A stretch of DNA of 64,000 nucleotides from Silene latifolia (GCF_048544455.1 NC_133529.1:47283456-47347455); one strand, 5' to 3'; positions 33,656 through 46,609 are shown, numbered from the stretch's first letter. Translations and numbers: made by a program. Notes: generated from the sequence alone by a model not told the origin.

Positions 33656-34591
33656 TTACGAATAAAGTTCTTGCTCATCAAACTCAAAGTCGAATAAAAA
33701 ATTTGAGCAATGTTCATCGTTCTTCAAGTCATCATCTTGAGGAAGGAGACAAGGCACTTCATCCGGCATAGGAGTTTCATCAAAAACTTTGACTGGCTCC
33801 TCTCTGAATAACTCTGCTTCCAAAGCATCCAACTCGGCCTTCAAGTCAACACTCTCATCACAGCTGTAAACCATCACAGGGGAAGGCTCATCTCCATATA
33901 TCAACTTCTCTATTTCATCCACCTCCTTGCTCCATGGATATGACGCAACAGCAGGGGCGTCAGAAGGATTCCTGTCAAAACAATAAGCAAAGGAATCATG
34001 AGTAGGTGGATCGATAGCATTAAGAATATAACATGGAGCTACTGAGTGGGGGCGTTTTATAGTGTTATCAAGAACAAATTTAACAGTATCATCCTCCACT
34101 CTTAGTGTCAAACTACCATCCCTAACATCTATGAGTGCTCCTGCAGTGTAGAGGCACGGTCTTCCTTGAATAATAGGGACTTGAGAGTCGTCGGCCATGT
34201 CCATAACGATAAAGTCAACCGGAATGAAATACTTCCCAACTCTAACTGGCACATCCTCTAAGAGACCCATAGGCTTCTTTAAAGATGTATCAGCCATTTG
34301 CAAGGTCATATTAGTGACACGTAGTTGACCCATATTTAACTTTTGGCATATTGAATACGGCATGACACTAACACTAGCCCCTAAATCGCAAAGGGCTTTA
34401 TCAATATCTAAACTACCAATATGACAAGGAATAGAAAAACTCCCTGGATCCTTAAGCTTAGCTGGTGAGTTAGCTTGTAATGCGGTCGCGCACTCTTGAG
34501 TGAATGCTAGTGTCTCAACTTCATCAAAAGATCGCTTCTTTGATAAGATCTCTCTCAAAAACTTAGCATAAGCCGGCATTTGAGTTACCAA
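33656..34591 (-). pseudogene. Element E aspartic protease region
   Basis: On the minus strand this frame carries the Athila-type protease: LCDLGASVSVMPYS active-site block, the IQGRPCLYTAGALIDV block (usually ILGRPF) and an acidic C-terminus. It is in a different frame from the upstream gag. A TAA lies just upstream of its first Met, in a position where A has a Glu codon, so it cannot be made as part of a polyprotein. It ends about 310 residues later at a TAA. Confidence 0.85.
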
Positions 34592-34762
34592 TTAAGTAAA
34601 TTGCACTGTCACTTGAAGATTCTTTACTACCTCCATGAACCTTCCAAACTGTTGTTCAAGTTTGGATTTCTGCAATCTTTGAGGAAGAGGTAGTTGAATT
34701 TTAATCGACTCGGCTTCTTTCGCATTAGAAACAACTTTGGGAGCATTATCGTCAGTTACAGG

Positions 34763-34980
34763 AGTGACTCAATCGAGTCTTGTGGTTACTCGATCGAGTT
34801 CAGGGGTGACTTGATCGAGTCCAGTTTGTACTCGATCGACGAACCTGCTTTTGTCCAATGTCGTAGCTGAAACACGTGAAAAATCACTGTCAGGGGGTGC
34901 CTCGATCGAGCCCGTGGTGAACTCGATCGAGTAGCTTGGTTCCTCGATCGCGCCTTGTGCTACTCGATCGAGGATCCTCT
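34763..34980 (-). repeat. 21-bp-phased dyad array within the gag-protease linker of element E
   Basis: CTCGATCGAG-type cores start at about 34768, 34789, 34810, 34831, then 34901, 34922, 34943 and 34963: spacing 21, 21, 21, a 70-bp gap, then 21, 21, 20. Because 21 bp is seven codons, the minus strand reads as heptads such as LDRVQTG, LDQVTPE, LDRVTTR. Confidence 0.85.
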
Positions 34981-36608
34981 GCAAATCCGTCTTTTTTGCT
35001 TTTCTCGCTTTTCTTCACATCCCGTGTTTCGGTTTCGTCAATTTCTTTTTCATCGTCACTTAGCTCCAAATTACCCAATCCCTTAGGATGCATATAAGGG
35101 ATCTCATCTTCATTAATGGGCATGTCCGGACCGTGATAATAAGTACCGCTCCTCAAAGAAATAGCATTAACTTGCTCATGCGCTTGTTTACCTTGAGGAG
35201 GAAGGCCAGACAGTTTTGAACGATTTTGAGCCGCCATTTGAGCAACTTGAGTATCCAACATCTTGTTGTAAGCCATAATTTCAGAGATCTGATCCGTTTG
35301 CTTTTGTTGAATCAATAAACTTTGTTGCAAAAGAGCTTTCATCTCGGCCATCTCATTATTTGGAACTTGAGGAGGAGGTTGAATTTGTTGAAAACCTCCT
35401 TGATTTTGCCGAACAAAGTTTCCTTGTGGTTGGTTACCACGATTTGGAGGAATAATATAAGCACTTTGTTGCGGAGCTTGAGCAAAAGCATTCTGACTCC
35501 TTTCAGGGAATAAGTTAGAATAAGGAGTACCTTGCTTAAAAGACTGGAAGGAATGAACTTGTTCAATAGTACTCATACACTTGGCCGCAGTGTGGCCATC
35601 TATCCCACATCTCTCGCAGGACACCTCTTGTTGAACCATATGAACTGTCTCGTCCTTATTACCCAAAGACTGAGTAGTCTTCAACTCGGCTATTTGAGCC
35701 GTTAGAGCCTCCAGATGTGCCGCAATAGCATTATCTGAACCACTTCCTCTCTTACTACCTCTAGGGTTACCCTACTCAGCAATGTGAGTAGCTATCTGAT
35801 CAATCAAGTTCCAATCATTAATGTCATTAGTATTATCCTGGAATCTCCCATTAGCAGCTGAATCAAGCAAAGCTCTATGATCGTCATACAACCCGTTGTA
35901 AAACTGGTTGCAAAGGAAACAAATCTGAAAACCATGGTGAGGGGCGGACCGAACTAGCCGTTTGAAACGAACCCAAGCTTCATTAAAGTCTTCGGTGGGA
36001 CCTTGCTTAAAACTTGTAATCTGACTTCTAAGAGCATTAGTTTTCTGTGGTGGAAAATACCTCTTGTAGAATGCAGAAGCTAATGAAGTCCAATTAGTAA
36101 TTGCGTCGGTCTCCATATCCAAGTCATGTAGCCACTCAGCTGCATCATCTCTCAAAGAGAAAGGAAATAAAGTCTGTTTGACTTCATCTTGAGTCACCCC
36201 AGCTGTCAAAGGAATAGAACAGCAATATGTAACAAATTTCTCCATGTGCTTTGCGGGGTCCTCTCCAGCTTTTCCTCCAAACATATTTCTCTCTACTAAG
36301 CTTATATAGGAAGGCTTGATCTCAAAAGTCCCCTTATCAGTGGTAGGGAGCTTGAAGCCTATAGGAATAAAATCAACCGTGGGTTCGGAATGACTTGCCA
36401 ATGTCGGCATCTTTGATGTTGTAGAAACCACAGGTACAGAAATAAGTGTGTCCTCTTCTAAGGGCGAATCTTCTGCAAAAGTATACCGCTCGTAGTCAAG
36501 TGTACTCAAGTCTTCCACCTGACTTACTTCTCTTTGAAATTTTCGTCTGTACCGAAAAGTCTTCTCTGGCTCGGGATCAAAAGGTACAATCTCTAACCTG
36601 TTAGACAT
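34890..36608 (-). pseudogene. Element E gag, nonsense-mutated
   Basis: I place the start at 36608 (MSNRLEIVPFDPEPEKT), aligned with MSRRLQSDLLPFD of element A. The capsid-like domain lies in the first 280 residues (PFSLRDDAAEWL, FYKRYFPPQKTNALR). An in-frame TAG at 35772-35774 splits it. The same frame then continues with the zinc knuckle CERCGIDGHTAAKC and a Gln/Asn-rich linker, to a TGA at 34890-34892. The upstream context of the TAG gives no reason to assume readthrough. Confidence 0.85.
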
Positions 36609-36713
36609 GGGCATACACGAAAACAACAAGAAAATATCAAACTGTCTCAAGGAATTGATGCTCCCTGAGACAAAACACAAAAATAAACAAAAACAAACAG
36701 AAAAATTGTTGCC

Positions 36714-36731
36714 TCCCCGGCAACGGCGCCA
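36714..36731 (-). other. Primer-binding site of element E
   Basis: On the minus strand TGGCGCCGTTGCCGGGGA, identical to the A and D sites, lies 4 bp inside the 5' LTR. Confidence 0.85.
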
Positions 36732-36735
36732 AATT

Positions 36736-37992
36736 TGATAAGGTTATTTTCAGTCGTTTGGCCTTAAACAAAATAAATCCTATAATACTACTAACAAATA
36801 GCTAGCGGTAAGTAGGGTATCAATTCCACATGGAGGCGGTAATAATCTATTTGCTAATGTCTAAGTCCGTCTTAAAGTAACCAATTTTATGGGGGTTTTG
36901 TTTGTTTGATATCTAACAACTAATTGCAATGTAAATAAAAGATGAATTCAAATATATTAAAAGATTCTAGGGATCGGGTTCACTAGGTAGTCATCCAAGG
37001 GTAAGGTTTAATTCATTGATTGAGCAATTTATATTGTTGAAAGTCATATGATCGATCGATTCTAATATGTCTTTTTAGATCTAAACTTAACATGCAATCT
37101 CTATTATTAAGTCGGTCTAATTCAATTGTCGTGGTCTATACTAGTCTTATCCCGGTCAGTGAAAATCCTAGTTTATGCAAGACTAATTAATCAATTCTTA
37201 TCAGTAATTAATCAACTAGATTGAAGACGATAATTAAACAACAATCAAGAGCAATTTAACAATGAATTCATAAGTAACCCTTTTCTAACCACCTAGATCC
37301 CCTTTCACCCTAGATAATAGATTTAGCTACTCAGGATAAAGGGAATAACAACAATAAGATTAATGAACAACATGATTAAAAGCATAAAAGATGAACAAGC
37401 AATTAAATTAATATTGAGGAAAGATTAGAACAATACCGTAACGAAGAACAATAGATCCGATGCTAAACTAATGTAAACTAATCTAAAAGTATTCTAAGAG
37501 AGTTTTTAGAGTAGCTATACGAAACTAGGTAAAATAAAGCGTAAATAAGGCGTCCAATAAACTAGGGTACGATTTAGGTATTTATAATCAAACATAACCG
37601 ACTTAAGGAAAATTGCGGAAAATATGGAGATATGCGGTTCCTCGATAGAGCCTGCTCTTACTCGATCGAGTACACAGGTTCCTTGATCGAGCCTGGCCAT
37701 AGTTGATCAAGGCACCATCATGTTCAGCTCATTTCTTCGTGTTGTCTTCTTAACTTCTCTTCCTTCATTCTTATGGGTTCTCGTGCCATGCTTCGTGTAT
37801 TCCTTCATGCCTACTCCGCGGTGCCCATTTCATTCCTTTGCTCCTCAAATGCATCATTCCTGCATTAAACATCAAATAGCGGAAGCATCAACGTTCTAAC
37901 ATAAAAGGCATGTAATTAATATAATTTAGCACGAAATCGTATCAAAAGCAACTAAGGGGAGGCATAAATATGTATATAATTATGACTCATCA
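36736..37992 (-). repeat. 5' LTR of element E
   Basis: It is 1,257 bp; on the minus strand it starts TGATGAGTCATAATTATA and ends CCTTATCA. Dyad cores lie at 37641, 37661, 37682 and 37702 (spacing 20, 21, 20) in CTCGATCGAG and decayed forms. A TATAAATA box lies at about 37579-37586, downstream of the array on the minus strand. Confidence 0.82.
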
Positions 37993-38546
37993 GTTTGCTT
38001 GGTGACTAAGTCGAGCCTACAACATTAAAGTAGGGTGCTTCATGGGAGGCAATCCATCTGTCATGCATTAGACTAGAACATTTACATTTGCATTGGATTA
38101 TTCGGGGAGTTGTCACGAAGATGAGATGAGACGGAATTGGATGAAGTCTTCATTGGGTTCGATTTTTGAGAAGGGAGAAATAATTGTGGGAATTTGTCAA
38201 GAATTTAAGCCAAGAAGACAGGGAGCCGGCCGGACGGCAGCCGGGGTGGCGACCGGCGCCGAGGCATATCAAATTTGAAAGAAAAAAATTGAAGAAAGGG
38301 CAAGGATGACTGTCATCCGGTCTGCCGGCTGGTAGTCACCATTTTTAGCGGATTAAGGAAGAAGGGGCTGGGAGCCGGATGACCGGCAGCCGCTCGCCCC
38401 ACCGGCGCCCCGACATCCTCAATTTGGTGAGAAATTGAAAACATTTGAAGGAAAAAAGGGGTGATCGAGAGCTGGCCAGCCGGCGGCCAGTCCCATGCTG
38501 GCTCAGGGCCTTTTTTACCGAGTCCTATATATTCCCTTAACCACCA

Positions 38547-38615
<69 letters not shown>

Positions 38616-38700
38616 AAAAAAATCATTTGATTCACTCATCCTCTCAAATCCTCCAAAACCATATCAACCAACCTTCACCAAACTCCACCAAATTTTAAAG
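37993..38700 (+). other. Element F region upstream of ORF2, with GCCGG motif cluster and CT microsatellite
   Basis: A non-coding leader. GCCGG/CCGGC motifs cluster at 38222-38500 (for example AGCCGGCCGGACGGC), the counterpart of the dyad arrays in the other elements. A (CT)32 tract occupies 38551-38614. Confidence 0.65.
38551..38614 (+). repeat. (CT)32 microsatellite
   Basis: Uninterrupted CT repeat in the leader of element F ORF2. Confidence 0.97.
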
Positions 38701-39615
38701 ATGACTTCAAAAAGGACTAGAGCGGTGGTGGCAAGGGCCGAGAGGGCGGATATTCAACTCGGGGCGGCTCAAGTGGTGGATGCTACTCCGGATCCCGATT
38801 TTCCCAATCTTGTGTTCGCCTCCGGCAACAAAAAATATAAGTTCCTCATGTTAAAGAATCGCCCTATCCATGCTACCAAGTTTATTTGCAGCACTTCTAT
38901 GTGGAATTTAGGGATAGATACCGATGCCAAAATTTGTTCAAAGGAGTCGGGATGGGTTCAATGTATACCATGAAGAGATTGACTTACCCTTGCCTTACTT
39001 GGGAACTTTTAAGCTCCCTCCAAGTAGATAAGAGGAGTGTCGGACAAATTACTGATATTAGGTTTCGGCTCATGAACCGAGACCATACTATGACCTTGAA
39101 GAGGTTTGGGAAGAATTTTGGGTTAACATACTTGGACAACCACAACCCACCCGACACCTTCTATCATTCTTGGGTATGGCAAGCTACCTCCGGAATCCCG
39201 TTCAACTACGGGAAAAATGAACGCCAATTCTATACATTTTCCCGCCATTAGAATTTGGCATTGTGTTCGCCCCCGGCAACAAAAAATATAAGTTCCTCAT
39301 GTTTAAGAATCGCCTTATCCATGCTACCAAGTTTATTTGCAGCACTTCTATACGGAATTTAGAATTAGCTACCGATGCCAAAATTTGTTCAAAGGAGTCG
39401 GGATGGGTTCAATGTATACCATGAAGAGATTGACTTACCCTTGCCTTACTTGGGAATTTTTAAGCTCCCTCCAAGTAGATAAGAAGAGAAGTAGCGAGAA
39501 AATTACCGATATTAGGTTTCGGCTCATGAACCTAGACCATACTATGACCTTGAAGAGGTTTGGGAAGATTTTTGGGTTAACATACTTGGACAACCATAAC
39601 CCACCTGACACCTTC
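38701..39615 (+). pseudogene. Element F ORF2, part 1, with internal duplication
   Basis: It starts at ATG 38701 (MTSKRTRAVVARAERAD). It is the same family as the A and D ORF2: ATKFIC, WELLSSLQV and RFRLMNRDHTMTLKRFGKNFGL segments. A frameshift lies near 38930 and a stop at about 39249. A block of about 451 bp beginning near 38811 is repeated from 39262, so the domain is read twice. Element C interrupts the second copy at CCTTC (39611-39615). Confidence 0.85.
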
Positions 39616-41304
39616 TGTAAAACCCCAACTACCCGGCCAAGGTAATTGGGGCGTTACCGTCTCGGTTTCCCGAGGTAGTGTTTCAAAACTTCAATCAAAG
39701 AACATTTATTATAAATATAATGTTAATGAATAACATAAATGTAAACAAATGAATGAATGAAATACAACTCGTGACATCTATACTCTTCTAGCCAACTAGA
39801 CTCATCTCGTGATATCATCAAGCTCGTCCCGTCTCCCGCGTACTAACCAAACAAGCTGTACTTAACCTGCTCCCCATATGACCAAAGGATATCATATGGA
39901 TCGACACAGGCCACCCCAAAAGCGATAGGTGACAATGCACAGACACAACAAACGTCAGCTTCAATAAATAAATAAAGTGATACGACTCGAGTGTATGAAC
40001 ATACAATATGACTATGATATAACTGACATGACACCAAACAACCGCCACCACGGTACCGGGACACGCCCACACATACCGACAACCTCACTGGTACAGGGAC
40101 ACACCCAGACATACCGACAACCTCACTGGTACCAGGACACGCCCAGACATACCGTCAACCAAACAGGTACCGGGACACGCCCGGATGTACCGGGTCCGGA
40201 AGCCAACCGGATCCCCTGCCAGAAGTCGTGTCTCAACCACACGAGTCCCTCCAAACTTAAGTCCTTAATGTGCACATCCCTCTTGGAGTGGAAAAGCTCC
40301 AAGAGGCGACCCAAGCGGAAGACGGTCTCCCAACTGCCTTCCGTCTCGTCAACAACCATAACACCATCACAAACCACCATTATACAAGATAACCAACAAC
40401 AAATGCAATACCACACTAGTGTACCGAATAGCGACTCATCTTGACCAACATTGTCTCATAATACATCATAACCACCACAATCACCTCTTAGTGACATAAT
40501 TAGTGACTAAACATGTTATAATGCAACTAATCTAATTACATGAGACTAATTACAACAACCACCATAAAACATGTGACAACCACAATATTGAAACCGAGTT
40601 GGATTAACCTACCTTTTAGCATTCTTCACAAGCAAATCCGAAACCACCAAGCATCCATATCATAAGACCGTCTCATCCTACATAATACCATAACAATTAT
40701 CACAAAATATCCTACAACAACTAATACTACTAATTAACCCTTCATTATTACCCACTAATTACTCCTAGTACTAATTACAACACTAATTAACAACACCCAT
40801 TAAAAACCCCCAAATTCTAGGGTTTACTCTTAAAACGAATTATCCAAATTAAAGGAAAAAAGGTAGTATGAGACTCACCAAGTGACAAGGGACAAGGATA
40901 TGTGAATGAATCTTCCAAAATCTTCACCCATAGTTGTAGATCTAAGATATTGAGAAGTAGGGATTGTAGAGAGAGGTAGGAGGGTTTTAGAGAGAAAGAA
41001 ATAGGGTTTGGAAATGGAAGAAATCTGAAAAATAGGGTATATATGTCAAGGTCCATTAAAAGAAAAGCCCACGCGTGAAAACTCAGCGGTTCCCGCAGCA
41101 CTCGGCCGAGTGCTCGGTTCACTCGGTCTAGTGGTGGCTCCACTCGGTCGAGTGAACCTCCACTCGATCGAGTGGCCTACGAATCAGGGGTTATTAACAA
41201 CTTTGCAGGCTCACTCGGTCCCTTACTCGGTCGAGTGGGTTCAACTCGGTCGAGTACTCGGTTTACTCGACCGAGTACAGGTCTTATAACTATGGGGTAT
41301 TACA
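39616..41304 (-). repeat. 3' LTR of element C (full length)
   Basis: It is 1,689 bp, with plus-strand ends TGTAAAACC and GTATTACA. The array has units at 41100, 41121, 41142, 41162, then 41213, 41225, 41244, 41256 and 41265 (first run spacing 21, 21, 20). Motif ACTCG-NN-CGAGT. Three near-repeats of an ACACGCCCAGACATACCG-like phrase lie at 40068-40190. Confidence 0.9.
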
Positions 41305-41341
41305 ATCTTTCTCCCTTAAAGGAACTTCGTCCCCGAAGTTC
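41305..41341 (-). other. Element C polypurine tract and adjoining hairpin
   Basis: On the minus strand, AAGGGAGAAAGAT abuts the 3' LTR. The hairpin GAACTTCG-GGGA-CGAAGTTC (41322-41341) is identical to that of element B. A second, slightly changed copy lies at about 41530. Confidence 0.8.
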
Positions 41342-44300
41342 ACCTCACTCTCTCTTTTCCTCAAATCTCACACTGATTCTCATGCACTCTCTCGTCTCAC
41401 ATGCTCGTTTACCGTATACGTTCCTTTATAAATGTCACACTCATCCTAAAGTTCTTTGTTCAACTCTCATACTTCCTCATATTCCGTACTTTCTCTTTCC
41501 TTAATTTCCGAATTGTTACATTCACTCCCCCTAAAAGAGAACTTCGTCCCGAAGTTCAACTATCAAACCTCACGGTGTGCTCTCACACAATTCTTATTAA
41601 ATTCCACAAATGACCAACTCTCTCCTGCCTATTGCAAACCCATTATCAAATCTCATATCTCATATAGTTCTAATTTCATTGATATAATCCCCCATCTACA
41701 AGCCTCCCAAAGGTCAAAGGCCAGGTCAAACCCAAGATTCCAATCTATAATCCCATACTTAACTCCCATTTCATGTTGGCTATATGTATATGTATCTATC
41801 ACGTGTATAACTCGATTATTATTCCGTATCTATATCACGTCACATCTCAAACTTTCACATGTGTGCACAACAATCATGAATATGCGGACTCAATGAAACA
41901 ATTAAACAATGCAAACTTACTCGCAATGTGACTCAACCATGTTCAACATTCCCGTTTCTGGACATCATGCCACGCATATACCGCGTCAAATCCACCACAT
42001 GATCACATACGTGCTTCCATATCCGTTCCCATCCATTATCAACACTTCCTCTTATACGGAAGACTATAATCACAATCATGCAAACGACTATTGTGCAACA
42101 CAAAATTTGCATATTTCCTCTTACTTTTGCACAACCAAATAAAAATCACGCCGATTAACCTACATCAAACAAGGTTGTCACATTATTTCCGTCACCAATC
42201 CATTCATGTCGAATCAACGGTTTCCATTTACTTGCAAAATGCGACACCATGTGATCAAATGTAAACAATTCACACACATCACCCATGTAAGGTCAATTAT
42301 GGTCATCCAACACCATCCAACTAATAGAAACCGCTAAATAAGGGTAATAATTGGTCAAATATCAACAAAACAAGGGTCAAAGCAGTACACTCGATCGAGT
42401 GTAGGAAGCCACTCGGCCGAGTAGGCGACCACTCGGTCGAGTGCATGGTGCACTCGGTCGAGTGTCGCCTGGGGCAGAATGTTTTCATTCTCAACTTGAT
42501 TCCAAACTTCCTTAATTCATCACATAAATGCTAATAGGCTCCGATGGTGCCTAACACACCATTAAATAACCGAATTTTAAGCATAACCCTTGGCCCTATG
42601 GCCATCATCATTGCAATATTAAGATGAAACATCCAAGACACACTACCGACACAAAATACTATTTTATAGTTCTTTTCGCAACCATTCTGTTTTCTCCCCA
42701 TACCCGGCGACGGTATCACCATACCGTCATCAACAACCACAATAGTCACGTCGGTAGCCACAACACTTATATTATCTCATGGACATGGCCCTAACCATTC
42801 GTTACTCTTAACGAATAACAACAACATCACAACCCAAATGGACACTACCACAAGTTCACGATTTATATCATGGACGCTTTACTTGACAATTGGGAGGCAA
42901 CTTTACAAACAACGTCTATACTATCACTGATAGGCCAAAATCTCACTAACTACTCTCACTTGTCATGCACGCATACTTTAAATTAAATGGTTATCCTATA
43001 TAGCATCAATGATCAACTAGTTTAACAACACAATTTACCGCTCCCCGAAAACCAACTTTCAAAGGACAACCATCAGTTACCATATCACACGTGTACACTA
43101 ACTTTCAAATAGTCTCGTCATTCACTTCTTACTACGGCTTCTACTAGACATCGTGTACCCTTAAATCTCATTAATCACCTCAAATTCCATCTAATAACCT
43201 CTTATGTTCCTATTTCATAAATTCTTCTTACCATCTTTCAATTCTCGTCAATCCTTGAATCCAATTTATATATTCCCACAACTGTGAAAAACCCAAATTA
43301 TCACTTTAGTCTACCCTTAGGTATCTCAATTGTTTTCTCACTATTCCACCATTCAAATCTCATTTATTTATCACCCAAATTTCCAAGCCACATATAATGA
43401 TAATATCTCTTAACATGCAACCCAAACCTCACTCATTATCCATAAGTTCAGTCAATCAACAAACGTTCGACCTAGATCATACGTCACTCATTATCCACAA
43501 ATTACCTCACACAATCCTCTTACTCAATTCAAGACTCCTTATGCAAGCTAAGTCACCTTCTTGTATTCCCAATTTCCGACATAATTCCCATACAAAAGCG
43601 CACCCAACTTCTCCTTTTAATCTACTAAACACACTCATAACTTTGGATCACTACAATAATAGCTCCTTAATCACAAAGCAACACCACTTAGCATGAAAGA
43701 TTGCTTCTTCAAAAGTCAATAGTCATGTTACGTTCTCATATCTCTAAATTCATACTCTACATTGGTAACATATGCTTATAAGCACCCATTTCCATTCACT
43801 ATTCCTTTACTCACAATACGTTCATCACTATTTAACCATTTCCAATTTAATCTCTAGCACATCATACATGTAACTCTCTACTTGGATCAAATCCACATCC
43901 ATTGAGCAACTTACCATAACCCATGTCTCCCGCTCCCAACTCTCAAGATACTCTATTCACTCATTGCACATTATTAGTACCCCCCCCCCTCCTCATAAAC
44001 TCATCGACTCACTCCCATTTCACATCCTTTCCAACACAACCATATATGTCTACACGGCTTTACTCATCAAGACCATACAACCCAGAAGGTAAACAAGGCA
44101 TTGACACACACACATATATATATATATATATAAGCAAACATCACACTATTATCGAAGATTGCAACACTACGAGACAAGGCAACCATTTTTAAATGCGAAG
44201 ATTTGAAATTTAATCATATACCCAATGGTATCTAAAAAGATTTGGGCAAAATTGAACATAAAAAATTGTATACTTGACATCATAAAGGAAGTAGAGGGTG

Positions 44301-44888
44301 ATTAATATAATGAATCGAGCAAGGCATGCACTTAATCGGCGAAATTCGGAGAAATCGCGTGGATTTAAACGAAACCAAATTGGAACAAATTAAGAGTGAT
44401 GGGAAAACCATTCACATGGTTTAATTAGCAAGAATTAAGAGGATAAAATGGAGTAGAAAACTTAAGTCCAAGCAACAAACATCCACAATGGAGTTTTAGA
44501 AAAATATTTAAAGAGATTTTGGTATTTTTGCCATGAGAAACGATGAAGAAATGCAAGAAACAAGGTAATAATACAAATCTTGCGAATTTCACAACCCATA
44601 AAATGGCACTCGGTCGAGTGTTGAGTCTACTCGGTCGAGTGCCTTCTCCACTCGGTCGAGTGACTCGCTTTTCAGAAACTTTTAAGTCTCTGAAAATTGG
44701 TCCACTCGGTCGAGTGGTAGGTTCACTCGGTCGAGTGACTGGTACTCGGTCGGGTACTAGCTCACACTCGGCACGGTGCTTCTCTATGGTTTGCAATTTC
44801 CGACTAAGGATTAATTTTCTTATACTAGCAACTATTTTACTAACAACCATTACTAATCACACTCTAACTATAGCATTAATGAAATTCA

Positions 44889-44985
<97 letters not shown>

Positions 44986-45544
44986 GGTATTGAAATGAAG
45001 GACGGGGCTAAGACTCTTCACACACTAACACGTAACAAGCTTTCCCAAAACATGTCACAAGTAACGTTACTTTCATCCGACTCTTACATGTTATCACATA
45101 CCATATGAACAATTATATCATGCAAGGATCCTATACTCTATGCAAATTACGGCTTCAAAACTCATCATATCCAAACATGCAACACTCATACAAATAAATG
45201 CATTTCATATGAAACAATTCTTTACTCATATCACATATACCCTATTCAAGTACACATTTCCATTTCATCCTTTCAACTATCATATATTATCATTCACCAC
45301 ACAATCACTATATCATGCAAGATGCTCAACAAAACTATACACAAGTATATCATGCAACATTTTACTTCACGTTTCCCGACTCATAACTACCCACGTAGTG
45401 ACCAACCGAAACAATAGGATCTAGTTTCGAAATGAGGGATCTTTCTCGCCCAAAACCGACCTCTTATTGTACTCATGTCGGGTTCATTTTATTAGACACG
45501 CCTATGTTCATTTTTGTTCATTGGTTTAGGTTCCAAAATCGTCG
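41342..45544 (-). other. Element C internal region, non-coding
   Basis: This 4.2 kb has no recognisable gag or pol. Dyad clusters with the LTR motif lie at 42389-42466 and 44608-44780. A C10 run lies at 43981-43990 and TA repeats near 44112 and 44892. Short open frames are low-complexity or antisense. Confidence 0.7.
44892..44984. repeat. (TA)n microsatellite, about 93 bp
   Basis: Near-perfect alternating TA repeat inside element C. It creates a spurious Tyr/Ile open frame. Confidence 0.97.
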
Positions 45545-45556
45545 CTCTGATACCAC
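45545..45556 (-). other. Primer-binding site of element C (tRNA-iMet type)
   Basis: On the minus strand TGGTATCAGAGC, 3 bp inside the 5' LTR. Confidence 0.88.
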
Positions 45557-45559
45557 TTT

Positions 45560-46609
45560 GTAACACCCCAACTACCCGACCAAGGTAATTGGGGCGTTAC
45601 CGTCTCGGTTTCCCGAGGTAGTGTTTCAAAACTTCAATCAAAGAACATTTATTATAAATACAATGTTAATGAATTACATAAATGTAAACAAATGAATGAA
45701 TGAAATACAACTCGTGACATCTATACTCTTCTAGCCAACTAGAGTCGTCTCGTGATATCATCAAGCTCGTCACGTCTCCCGCGTACTAACCAAACAACCT
45801 GTACTTAACCTGCTCCCCATATGACCAAAGGATATCATATGGATCGACACAGGCCACCCCAAAAGAGATAGGTGACAATGCACAGACACAACAAACGTCA
45901 CCTTCAATAAATAAATAAAGTGATACGACTCGAGTGTATGAACATACAATATGACTATGATATAACTGACATGACACCAAACAATCGCCACCACGGTACC
46001 GGGACACGCCCAGACATACCGACAACCTCACTGGTACCAGGACACGCCTAGACATATCGACAACCTCACTGGTACCGGGACACGTCCAGACATACCGTCA
46101 ACCAAATAGGTACCGGGACACGCCCAGATGTACCGGGTCCGGAAGCCAACCGGATCCCCTGCCAGAAGTCGTGTCTCAACCACACGAATCCCTCCAAACT
46201 CAAGTCATTAATGTGCACATCCCTCTTGGAGTGGGAAAGCTCCAAGAGGCGACCCAAGCGGAAGACGGTCTCCCAACTGCCTTCCGTCTCGTCAACAACC
46301 ATAACACCATCACAAACCACCATTATACAATATAACCAACAACAAATGAAATACCACACTAGTGTACCGAATATCGACTCATCTTGACCAACATTGTCTC
46401 ATAATACATCATAACCACCACAATCACCTCTTAATGATATAATTAGTGACTAAATATGTTATAATGCAACTAGTACATGTCTTATAACTATGGGGTTATT
46501 AACAACTTTGCATGCTCACTTGGTCCCTTACTCGGTCGAGTGGGTTCAACTCGGTCGAGTACTCGGTTTACTCGACCGAGTACAGGTCTTATAACTATGG
46601 GGTATTACA
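45560..46609 (-). repeat. 5' LTR of element C, internally rearranged
   Basis: It is only 1,050 bp. It matches the 39616-41304 LTR at both ends but lacks about 640 bp, from the counterpart of roughly 40530 to 41185. The junction near 46475-46495 carries an extra short piece of the LTR end (CTTATAACTATGGGG) fused to GGGGTTATTAACAAC. Confidence 0.88.

Larger units (their letters stand above)
32097..37992 (-). mobile_element. Element E: Athila-like gag-protease element, minus strand, 3' end missing
   Basis: On the minus strand: 5' LTR 36736-37992, primer site 36714-36731, gag 36608-34890 with stops, protease to 33656, then a non-coding 3' region to the junction with element D at 32096/32097. No 3' LTR is present, and the segment facing D has no similarity to the 5' LTR. 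There is no RT or integrase and no ORF2. Its right-hand LTR abuts the interior of element F. Confidence 0.85.
39616..46609 (-). mobile_element. Element C: non-coding LTR retrotransposon derivative, Tekay/Del-like ends
   Basis: A 6.99-kb insertion in F ORF2 with 5-bp target duplication CCTTC (39611-39615 and 46610-46614). It is minus strand: the tRNA-iMet-type primer site lies at 45545-45556 and the purine tract at 41305-41318. The interior (41305-45559) has no domain-bearing ORF. LTR starts share the TGTAACACCCC start and the CTCGGTTTCCCGAGG block with element B, but most of the sequence differs, so B and C are separate families with the same plan. Confidence 0.9.

Noticed and set aside
35760..35780. 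Programmed stop-codon readthrough at the in-frame TAG of E gag
   Set aside because: The stop lies inside gag rather than at a gag-pol junction, and E has further stops and frame changes, so simple mutation is more likely.
44543..44998. Plus-strand frame of 151 codons ending in a Tyr/Ile repeat
   Set aside because: It runs through dyad motifs and the (TA)n microsatellite and has no domain or conserved start.
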